Shown here in pieces: positions 1 through 5,090 of a stretch of DNA of 5,090 nucleotides. This DNA is from Planctomycetota bacterium (GTDB lineage: Bacteria > Planctomycetota > GCA-002687715 > DRQF01). Position 1 is the stretch's first letter. Every line of letters starts with the position of its first letter. Below the pieces are notes generated by a model, which searched no databases, was not told where the DNA came from, and was given only the letters and a program-made list of their open reading frames with translations. The translations under genes and the position numbers were made by a program. The stretch is from positions 1 through 5,090 of the forward strand of contig WFTN01000178.1 of NCBI GenBank assembly GCA_015485455.1, in the 5' to 3' direction.

Positions 1-739
1 GATCAGCTCCCATTTGCACGTCCGTAAGATAATCCATCAGAAGATAGGACCGATGGATGCATCCCAAGACCCTACGATCGGCGTAAGCCAAGACTCGGGG
101 AGTGCGAATTCCGATCATCTCAAGGTAGTAACCTCTTTGGTAAGCGGAACGAGCTCGGGAAGCGGCGAATTGATGTTTGACGAGATTGCGGTATTTCTTG
201 AGATTAAATCTCTTGAGAAGGGCGGGACCGTCGGTTTTGGCTACGGTGGTGGCCCGAGAATCTTTGATGAGCGAGTCTCCGGGCTGCAAGAATTTGTCCG
301 GGTTTTCTAAGACCAGTTTGTGGGCGTCGGACATAACGTCGTGACGGGCATGCCACACAAGGCCCCCAGCTTGTATCGTTTTGAAGTCTCGGTTGGTGTG
401 AAAACAACGTTCGATTTCGCCGTTTATGTGATCTCGCATGGCGGGTTCGATTTGGGTTTCCAAAGACCTTCTTGCTAGATATGTTTCTGCGGCTTGTCGT
501 CGCCTACGGGGGCTGGCTCCGTGCATGAGGGACCACAATTGGGAGAGGGCTAAGTGGGGGATGTCGACATGGGAACGCTTGACTAAGTCGACCTCTTGAA
601 CCGAAGGCAACCCAGATTCATCCCAGGAAAGCGCACTGGGGGAGGGGTCATTGATGAAGTAGCCACGATCATGGATCGATGCCACCATTTCAATGAGACG
701 TTTGTTGCGGTCTATGTCTTCGGCGCTAAATTCGCTCAT
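1..739 (-). CDS. WaaP/InaA-like lipopolysaccharide kinase family protein, 3'-truncated by window edge
   Basis: The frame is open from an ATG at 739 to the left edge (246 codons seen, no stop), so the C-terminus is missing. AAGGA (plus-strand 745-749) lies 5 bases before this ATG, and an in-frame TGA at 773-775 with no other start between fixes the start. Residues about 171-238 look like the N-lobe of a WaaP-type kinase: a beta-3-like lysine in PALLKRF (K176), SRARSAY, then GIRTPRVLAYA and a hinge-like SYLLMDYL. Family members phosphorylate heptose or Kdo in the lipopolysaccharide inner core, on the cytoplasmic side of the inner membrane. Residues about 13-90 instead resemble a kinase C-lobe: IHDRGYFINDPSPSAL stands where the catalytic loop would be (D31), EVDL where the metal-binding Asp would be (D51), and a tail ends in AETYL. 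So a C-lobe precedes an N-lobe, as in a tandem-kinase protein lacking its first N-lobe. The second C-lobe would lie outside the window. The family call is fairly sure; the exact substrate is unknown. Confidence 0.72.
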   Translation of the reverse strand, partial: MSEFSAEDIDRNKRLIEMVASIHDRGYFINDPSPSALSWDESGLPSVQEVDLVKRSHVDIPHLALSQLWSLMHGASPRRRRQAAETYLARRSLETQIEPAMRDHINGEIERCFHTNRDFKTIQAGGLVWHARHDVMSDAHKLVLENPDKFLQPGDSLIKDSRATTVAKTDGPALLKRFNLKKYRNLVKHQFAASRARSAYQRGYYLEMIGIRTPRVLAYADRRVLGCIHRSYLLMDYLTDVQMGAD

Positions 740-744
740 CGGCG

Positions 745-749
745 TCCTT
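745..749 (-). promoter_or_regulatory. Ribosome binding site of the minus-strand kinase gene
   Basis: On the minus strand AAGGA is followed by CGCCG and then the ATG at 739, a 5-base spacing. It supports 739 as the true start even though the protein then begins with C-lobe-like sequence rather than an N-lobe. Confidence 0.55.
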
Positions 750-780
750 GAGCAGTTCTTTCTTGGCTTCCTTCATCCAC

Positions 781-786
781 AGGAGG
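781..786 (+). promoter_or_regulatory. Strong Shine-Dalgarno sequence before ATG 795
   Basis: AGGAGG is the best ribosome binding site I found in the window. It sits 8 bases before an ATG at 795. That ATG opens only eight codons before an in-frame TGA, yet it is in the same frame as the downstream kinase gene. A site this good suggests that translation really begins, or once began, here. Confidence 0.55.
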
Positions 787-794
787 AAGGGAGC

Positions 795-821
795 ATGATA
801 TGGTGCGGAAGTACTGAGTGA
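795..821 (+). CDS. Eight-codon leader ORF, or interrupted true start of the downstream kinase gene
   Basis: ATG at 795 encodes MIWCGSTE and stops at TGA 819-821. The frame is the same as that of the kinase gene ending at 2318, and after the TGA it stays open all the way. Three readings are possible. It may be a translated leader peptide with re-initiation at TTG 834 or GTG 855. It may be the original start of the kinase, now split by a nonsense change. Or it may be a base-calling error in this record. Recoding of TGA as an amino acid is unlikely, because TGA serves as a normal stop in the neighbouring genes. The peptide itself matches nothing I recognise. Confidence 0.35.
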   Translation: MIWCGSTE

Positions 822-822
822 A
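795..822 (-). promoter_or_regulatory. Possible sigma-70-type promoter for the minus-strand kinase gene
   Basis: On the minus strand TTCACT (plus 817-822, 4 of 6 consensus bases) is separated by 16 bases from TATCAT (plus 795-800, 5 of 6). This would start transcription near 788 and give a leader of roughly 50 bases before the ATG at 739. The match is by eye only, and the same bases overlap the short plus-strand reading frame at 795-821. Confidence 0.3.
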
Positions 823-854
823 ACTGTGAATTCTTGGAGAATAGAAAGGTTCGG

Positions 855-2318
855 GTGTTGGAAGAGCCGAAGCAGTTGAAAACCGTTGGTTCTGGCCGTT
901 TGTGGGGGACTTCAGCGGGTGAAGAACTCTTAGATTTCTTGGGTTTGAGTACGCTTTTGGCGGTTGAGGAATTCTCTGGGGGGGAGGTTGTGAACGCTGG
1001 TGGCCACCGTTTGGTCCGAAAACTCCAAGGCCCCCAAGGGGAAATCGCTTATTTGAAGCAGAGTTTTCGGGCATCTGGTGGGGGCTTATTTCAGAGCGTG
1101 CTGAAACGCGGCAAACGCTATTCGGCCAGCCGCTTGGAAGCTGCCAATCTCCTGCGCCTGGGAAAGGCGGGATTCACCTGCGCTGAGGTCTTGGCTTTTG
1201 GAGAAGACATCAAAGGGTTGTCGGAGGGTTTTTCATTCCTTCTGACCCTTGAAGTGGCGGGGGACGACCTGGAAACTTATTTGTCTGGTCACATGAAAAG
1301 CTACTGCCGCACTGAGGACCACGACTTGGCCGTCATCTCTGCTCTTGTTGATTTGTCGACTCGCTTGATCAATCTGGGATTCTATTTCGAAGACCTTGTC
1401 CCTAAACATATTTATCTGTCCCAGGATAAAGAAGGGGGAGTCGTTCTCAGCTTAATTGACGTGGCCCGTTTGGATGTGTCTAAGGCGAAATCTGTTGCGC
1501 GAGGGGCCAAGATGCTGGCGAAGCTGAACGTCAATTTGCCCTTAGCCCAAGTGGGGCATTCCAGCCGCATCCGTTTCCTGCGCGCCATCGAACTTAAGAC
1601 TCACTTGTCTCTCTTCACCTCTACTCACGAAGAAACAGAACGACTCTTAGCAAAGCGTCGCTATCGTTTTGTCCTGTCGCCCTATACTCGTCCGCCCAAT
1701 CCAAAGTTGTTGCGTTCAAGCAATGGGAGGCAAGCTTGGGTTGCGGACTTTGTAGACCCCCTGAAGCTGGCGCAAATTGACGCAGGTCCCGTTGATACTT
1801 TCGAATTCGCCAAGTCTGAACCCGAGGCCCAGATGTTGGTGGTGGAAGGCAGCCATGAGGATATCAAGCTGATGGTCAATCTTCACAGTGCGCTTTCGGG
1901 CTGGGTGAAAAAGTCTGACTTGGTTGGCTGGGAGATCGGCTCTGGGGATGCTCAGCAGTCATGGGCTGGATATTGCCCCGCAGACGCTCCTTGGTTGAAG
2001 GATTCTCTCGCCACATTAGCGGATTCCAAAGGGGCTATTCTTGCCCATAACCTGAGCCAAGTCCTATCAGCCTTTTTGCAAGTGGGGGTGTTGCCTGGGC
2101 ATGACCTCTTGGGGGTTCTCAAATGGCAGAACGATGTCATTATTGCTGAGTTCAAACCACCGTTCAGAACCAAAGATCTAAACGTCGATAGTTTGGGGAT
2201 TCAGTTGGCTGAGGAATTGACCGGGATTTTGGGCCCTAGAAAAGCTGAATCACTGGTTCGGCTGGTCCAGATAGGCCGTAGAGGGCCTTTGGGGAGTCGG
2301 ATGACTCTGGTTCGGTGA
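855..2318 (+). CDS. WaaP-like lipopolysaccharide kinase family protein with an uncharacterised C-terminal half
   Basis: The protein has 487 residues from GTG 855, nearly twice the length of a single WaaP kinase. Its first half has the kinase landmarks: beta-3 lysine in AYLKQSF (K68), an alpha-C glutamate in SRLEAANLL (E95), catalytic-loop D180 in FEDLVPKHIYL with H185 five residues on as in the WaaP D-x4-H pattern, and D202 in SLIDVARLD for metal binding. The usual His of HRD is Phe. Such enzymes phosphorylate core sugars of lipopolysaccharide in the cytoplasm. Residues about 270-487 are not a domain I know; GHDLLGVLKWQNDVIIAEF near 415-433 loosely echoes a kinase catalytic region, so this half may be a decayed second kinase. 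Start: AAAGG lies 5 bases before GTG 855, whereas TTG 834 (7 residues longer) has no clear ribosome site and ATG 795 is cut off by a TGA. It diverges from the minus-strand kinase gene and is followed by the flippase 66 bases later. Kinase family is likely; activity and substrate are unproven. Confidence 0.75.
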   Translation: MLEEPKQLKTVGSGRLWGTSAGEELLDFLGLSTLLAVEEFSGGEVVNAGGHRLVRKLQGPQGEIAYLKQSFRASGGGLFQSVLKRGKRYSASRLEAANLLRLGKAGFTCAEVLAFGEDIKGLSEGFSFLLTLEVAGDDLETYLSGHMKSYCRTEDHDLAVISALVDLSTRLINLGFYFEDLVPKHIYLSQDKEGGVVLSLIDVARLDVSKAKSVARGAKMLAKLNVNLPLAQVGHSSRIRFLRAIELKTHLSLFTSTHEETERLLAKRRYRFVLSPYTRPPNPKLLRSSNGRQAWVADFVDPLKLAQIDAGPVDTFEFAKSEPEAQMLVVEGSHEDIKLMVNLHSALSGWVKKSDLVGWEIGSGDAQQSWAGYCPADAPWLKDSLATLADSKGAILAHNLSQVLSAFLQVGVLPGHDLLGVLKWQNDVIIAEFKPPFRTKDLNVDSLGIQLAEELTGILGPRKAESLVRLVQIGRRGPLGSRMTLVR

Positions 2319-2384
2319 AGCCTCTGGAGACCTGGGTGGTGTTCAGCTAACCTCCGGTGGAATTTGACGTTTGAAAGAGATTCG

Positions 2385-3956
2385 ATGACTGACAGCAAAG
2401 ATCAAGTCCCTGAGGATGATGCCAAGGCGATTGGCCGGGGTGCCCTTTACCTCACAATGACAAAATTGTGGTTTATGGTGAGTGGTTATGTCGTTTATTT
2501 CGGGCTTCCTCGTTTGTTGGGAGCGGGGGAAGAAGGCAAGGCGCTTTTTGGCAAGTATCAAGTGGCCATCGGATTGGCGAGTATTGCCAATGCTCTGGCG
2601 GTCCAGGGAACAACCCAAGCGATTGCACGTTTCGTCGGCCGCGGCAAGGTCGGCGGCATCCGGGCCTCGGCAATTCGGCTGCAAGCAATGCTGGGAGGCG
2701 GAGCATTCCTGATCTTGTTCTTTGGCGCCCCTTATTTGGCTTCGGGTTTGTATAGCGATGCTAGTTTGACCCGACCTTTGCAATGCTCGGCATTCATCAC
2801 TTTGTTCTATTCTTTCTATGGCATTTACATGGGTTACCTCAATGGCAGCCGTGCTTTTGCCAAGCAAGCTTTGGTGGACTTCTCTTTTTCGACATTAAAA
2901 GTGATTGGCGTCCTCTGTGGTGCTGCTTTGCTGAAGGATGTCATTGACCCAGTTTCTGGCCCAATCATTGGGTGGGCAGCAGCAGCTTTGGTGGTCCTCG
3001 TTATGGGGCGAATCCTTTGTGGCCCCGCGATTGCAGGCAACGATGTCTCTGTCAGTGAGCTCTTCAGGTTTCAGACATTTACTATGCTGGTGGCCGGTGC
3101 CGCCACCGCTGTGGCCAAAACAGATTTACAGGTGGTGAAGATTGGCTTAGAGAAATTCCACACCCTGAGTGAAACAGAAATCGATGCCATAGCGGGGGAG
3201 TATTCAGCGGCTCAGGTGTTTGCCACCATTCCCTACCAGATGGTGTTTGCCATCACCTTCATTCTCTTTCCCTTGGTAACTGCCGCCTCAGATAACGATC
3301 TTGAGAAGTTGCGTGGCTATGTCAAACAAACAACACGCTATGCAGCGATGATTGCTGGTTGTGTCGTTTCTCTTTTTGTTGCCTGCCCAGAACGTACGCT
3401 CATGGTCCTTTTTCGTCCCGAGTATGCCGATGGTGCAGGGGCCTTACGCTTCCTTGCTCTGGGTTATTTTGCCTATTCCGTCTTCTTCATCATGGTGTCG
3501 ATCATCACAGCGAGCGGCAAGCCTGCTGTGAGTTTGGGTCTCGTGGCGACGACCTTCCTGCTGCAGCTTGTTATCGGTTTCCCTTTGGTGGCTACTGTCG
3601 GATCTGTGGGGGCAGCGATAGCCACGATGATCGCTATGGCTTGCGGGCTCGTGATTGCCAACATCTACGCCAAGAAGAACTTTGGTCAGGGGGCAGACTG
3701 CAGTGTGATGCTCAGAATCGTGGGTTGCGGAGCTCTTGTGGGGTTCGTCGCCCATATTCTTTTGGCCCGTTCTACTTTCTGGGGTGGGAGTGGGGTTTTG
3801 GCCAACATTGGTGGCACAGGACTTGTTTCTAAGCTACTCACTGCCGGTGGATTCAGCGTCTTGGGCGTTTGTTTCATTGCTCTTTTGGTCATCACACACG
3901 TCTTTGACGACAATGACAAAGCCAGATTTATGAAAGTCGTGAAGCGCGGCAAATGA
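2385..3956 (+). CDS. Oligosaccharide flippase family protein (Wzx-like, MOP superfamily)
   Basis: This 523-residue integral membrane protein shows about 14 hydrophobic segments, from LWFMVSGYVVYFGLPRLL near residues 26-45 to FSVLGVCFIALLVITHVF near the C-terminus, as expected of Wzx/MurJ-type flippases of the MOP superfamily. The short charged N-terminus runs into IGRGALYLTMTKLW, typical of the start of polysaccharide_synt-type flippases. Helix 2 carries QGTTQAIARFVGRG, and a longer cytoplasmic stretch between helices 7 and 8 contains a charged segment around HTLSETEIDAIAGEY. Family members move undecaprenyl-linked oligosaccharides across the inner membrane, driven by an ion gradient or membrane potential. 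ATG 2385 is preferred because AAGAGA lies just before it; TTG 2364 would add seven residues but has GGTGG too close to work well. The gene overlaps the next glycosyltransferase by four bases (ATGA), so the two are translationally coupled. The substrate is unknown. I do not assign wzx because no O-antigen polymerase or ligase is visible here. Confidence 0.88.
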   Translation: MTDSKDQVPEDDAKAIGRGALYLTMTKLWFMVSGYVVYFGLPRLLGAGEEGKALFGKYQVAIGLASIANALAVQGTTQAIARFVGRGKVGGIRASAIRLQAMLGGGAFLILFFGAPYLASGLYSDASLTRPLQCSAFITLFYSFYGIYMGYLNGSRAFAKQALVDFSFSTLKVIGVLCGAALLKDVIDPVSGPIIGWAAAALVVLVMGRILCGPAIAGNDVSVSELFRFQTFTMLVAGAATAVAKTDLQVVKIGLEKFHTLSETEIDAIAGEYSAAQVFATIPYQMVFAITFILFPLVTAASDNDLEKLRGYVKQTTRYAAMIAGCVVSLFVACPERTLMVLFRPEYADGAGALRFLALGYFAYSVFFIMVSIITASGKPAVSLGLVATTFLLQLVIGFPLVATVGSVGAAIATMIAMACGLVIANIYAKKNFGQGADCSVMLRIVGCGALVGFVAHILLARSTFWGGSGVLANIGGTGLVSKLLTAGGFSVLGVCFIALLVITHVFDDNDKARFMKVVKRGK

Positions 3957-4903
3957 TCGACGGCGTGAAAATCACGGTCACAGTTCCGGCATACAACGAA
4001 GAGCCTCTCATTGAGCGCACGATTCGCTCGATCCCAGAGATCGTCGACCAGATCATCGTGGTGGACGATGCCTCCACCGACCAAACGGTGAAACGCGTTG
4101 AGGAGTTAGCTGATAGCCGGGTTAAGCTGATACGCCGCAAGAAGAACGGTGGGGTGGGAGCGGCTATTGTCAGTGGCTACAGAAGTTTCCTCGAAGAAGG
4201 AGGGGACATCTGCGTGGTTATGGCAGGGGATGCTCAGATGGACCCTTCTGACTTGATCCCATTGCTCCAACCCATCATGGAAGACCGAGCGGACTACGTC
4301 AAAGGCAATCGCTTGGTGACTTCTGACGTTCGCAGTGTCATGCCCAGAGAACGATTCCTTGGCAACATTGTTTTTACCATGTTGACTAAGATTGCCAGTG
4401 GCTATTGGCATGTGGTTGATTCTCAATGTGGCTATGCGGCGATTTCTCGTCGTACCCTGGAGCTGATCGATTTGGGCAGTGTCTATGAACGTTATGGCGT
4501 CCCCAACGACTTGTTGATCAAACTGAATGTGGTGCAGGCCCGGGTTTGTGATGTCCCGGTGCGGGCTATTTATGACCAAGAAGTTTCGGGGATAAACCCT
4601 TGGACGGCGATCCCCAAGATCAGCCTACTTTTGCTCCGTGGTTTCTGGTGGCGGATGTGGCAGCGTTATGTGCTGCGCGATTTTCATCCTTTGGTTTTGC
4701 TCTATTTCTTCGGGTCGTTCTTTACCACCGTTGGCATCGCCGGGGCCGCTTGGGTAGCATCTCTAAGACTTTTCGTTGACCAAGCGGTCACTTTTCCCAC
4801 CGTTGTGAGTATTGCCATCTTGCTCATCGTTGGCATTTTGTCCCTTCTCTTCGCCATGACATTCGACATGCTGCATAATAGTGATCTCAAGGTGCGGGCC
4901 TGA
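3953..4903 (+). CDS. Family 2 glycosyltransferase with two C-terminal membrane helices
   Basis: This 316-residue protein begins with a GT-A fold typical of GT2 enzymes of the dolichol-phosphate-mannose-synthase-like group: VPAYNEE (11-17), VVDDASTD (36-43) and GDAQMDP (92-98), which holds the metal- and nucleotide-sugar-binding acidic residues. DSQCGYAAISRR (156-167) matches the acceptor-side motif of this group. NDLLIKL (185-191) and FWWRMWQRYVLRDFHPLVL (231-249) follow. Two hydrophobic segments at about 246-275 and 281-306 anchor it in the inner membrane, the active site facing the cytoplasm. Such enzymes transfer a sugar from a nucleotide donor either to a polyprenyl phosphate or to a growing glycan; the sequence does not tell which. 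ATG 3953 overlaps the flippase stop (ATGA) with only a weak ribosome site, so translation probably depends on coupling. The stop shares one base with the next start (TGATG). The GT2 assignment is firm; the sugar is unknown. Confidence 0.93.
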   Translation: MIDGVKITVTVPAYNEEPLIERTIRSIPEIVDQIIVVDDASTDQTVKRVEELADSRVKLIRRKKNGGVGAAIVSGYRSFLEEGGDICVVMAGDAQMDPSDLIPLLQPIMEDRADYVKGNRLVTSDVRSVMPRERFLGNIVFTMLTKIASGYWHVVDSQCGYAAISRRTLELIDLGSVYERYGVPNDLLIKLNVVQARVCDVPVRAIYDQEVSGINPWTAIPKISLLLLRGFWWRMWQRYVLRDFHPLVLLYFFGSFFTTVGIAGAAWVASLRLFVDQAVTFPTVVSIAILLIVGILSLLFAMTFDMLHNSDLKVRA

Positions 4904-5090
4904 TGAACATCATTGTCCCTGCTACGTCTTTTCCGCGTTGGGATGATGACGCCGCTGGACGATTTGTTTTTGATCTTTCGAAGGGACTCTCGGAATTGGG
5001 ACACACCGTGACTCACATAGTCCCTCGGAGCGACCAGGGCAGTGACTCTGACTTAACTTGTCCATCGGGGCTAACCGTGAGGACCATTTC
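4903..5090 (+). CDS. GT-B (GT4-like) glycosyltransferase, N-terminal part, truncated by window edge
   Basis: The frame opens with ATG 4903 and remains open to the right edge (62 complete codons). It begins MNIIVPATSFPRWDDDAAG, followed by FVFDLSKGLSELGHTVTHIVPR. This is the first beta-alpha-beta unit of Glyco_transf_4-like N-terminal domains: an early beta strand, an FPR-x-x-D-D segment where the loop often reads YPR-x-x-G-D, a helix with L-x-x-L-x-x-x-GH, and a second strand ending in VP. GT4 enzymes transfer sugars from nucleotide donors in the cytoplasm; the donor-binding C-terminal domain lies outside the window, so specificity cannot be judged. The ATG overlaps the GT2 stop codon by one base (TGATG), and AAGG at 4889-4892 lies 10 bases before it, so it is expected to be translated from the same mRNA. 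Other GT-B families cannot be excluded from the fragment alone. Confidence 0.78.
   Translation, partial: MNIIVPATSFPRWDDDAAGRFVFDLSKGLSELGHTVTHIVPRSDQGSDSDLTCPSGLTVRTI

Noticed and set aside
1..4. The window begins with GATC, as in a clone made with a restriction enzyme cutting at that site
   Set aside because: A four-base match at one end is expected by chance often enough and tells nothing about biology.
14..310. Plus-strand reading frame of 98 codons
   Set aside because: It lies opposite the minus-strand kinase gene, whose translation shows clear family motifs; the plus frame has low-complexity Gly/Ser-rich content and no recognisable domain.
705..732. Possible plus-strand promoter (TTGCGG, 16 bases, TAAATT)
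   Set aside because: Only 3 and 4 of 6 consensus bases match, and it lies inside the opposite gene; too weak to list as a feature.
819..821. TGA as a recoded codon (selenocysteine or tryptophan)
   Set aside because: I saw no SECIS-like hairpin directly after it, no redox motif is expected at the N-terminus of a sugar kinase, and TGA ends the neighbouring genes normally.
723..830. Minus-strand frame reading APFLLWMKEAKKELLKDADERI, considered as a missing hinge segment that a frameshift would join to the minus-strand kinase
   Set aside because: Extending it further upstream gives no N-lobe and runs into the opposite coding strand, and the kinase start at 739 has its own ribosome site.
736..1074. 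Minus-strand reading frame of 112 codons that would end exactly at the start of the minus-strand kinase gene (ATGA-like contact)
   Set aside because: The stop/start contact is tempting, but the frame is opposite the well-supported N-terminal part of the plus-strand kinase, is rich in Pro, Arg and Ser, and shows no domain.
2319..2384. Possible terminator between the kinase and flippase genes
   Set aside because: GGTGGT at about 2335-2340 and ACCTCC near 2350-2355 pair only partly, and no run of T follows.
1..5090. CRISPR arrays, tRNA or rRNA genes, insertion sequences, long direct or inverted repeats
   Set aside because: None seen on reading both strands; nearly the whole window is accounted for by five protein genes.

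Overview
The window reads as part of a cell-surface polysaccharide (lipopolysaccharide or O-antigen-like) locus from a Gram-negative bacterium. It is dense in genes and has moderate GC (by eye a little above half). It uses the standard bacterial code, since TGA ends three of the four complete or near-complete reading frames where it can be checked. The WaaP-like kinases imply an outer membrane with a phosphorylated glycolipid. The style of the flippase and kinases reminds me of deltaproteobacteria, Myxococcota or planctomycetes, but this is an impression from memory; the sequence contains no taxonomic marker.

Layout: a partial gene on the minus strand fills 1-739 and runs off the left edge. 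It encodes a protein related to lipopolysaccharide kinases of the WaaP/InaA type. It starts unexpectedly with kinase C-lobe-like sequence and only later reaches a clear kinase N-lobe. A short divergent control region (about 740-854) follows. All remaining genes are on the plus strand: a second, complete WaaP-like kinase protein (855-2318), a 14-helix oligosaccharide flippase of the Wzx/MOP type (2385-3956), a family 2 glycosyltransferase with two C-terminal membrane helices (3953-4903), and the beginning of a GT-B (GT4-like) glycosyltransferase (4903 onward, cut by the right edge). The last three are joined by ATGA and TGATG stop/start overlaps and should be translated as one operon. The kinase gene lies 66 bases upstream of the flippase with no visible terminator between them, so it probably belongs to the same transcript.

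How they may work together (inference): the glycosyltransferases build a lipid-linked glycan on the inner face of the cytoplasmic membrane, the flippase moves it across, and the kinases phosphorylate sugars of the lipopolysaccharide core or a related glycolipid.

The most unusual point is the divergent control region. The best ribosome binding site there (AGGAGG, 781-786) sits 8 bases before an ATG at 795 that is in frame with the plus-strand kinase, but a TGA at 819-821 stops it after eight codons. This is either a short leader peptide with re-initiation, a nonsense mutation, or a sequencing error. The second point is the shared, degenerate, apparently tandem kinase architecture of the two divergent genes.
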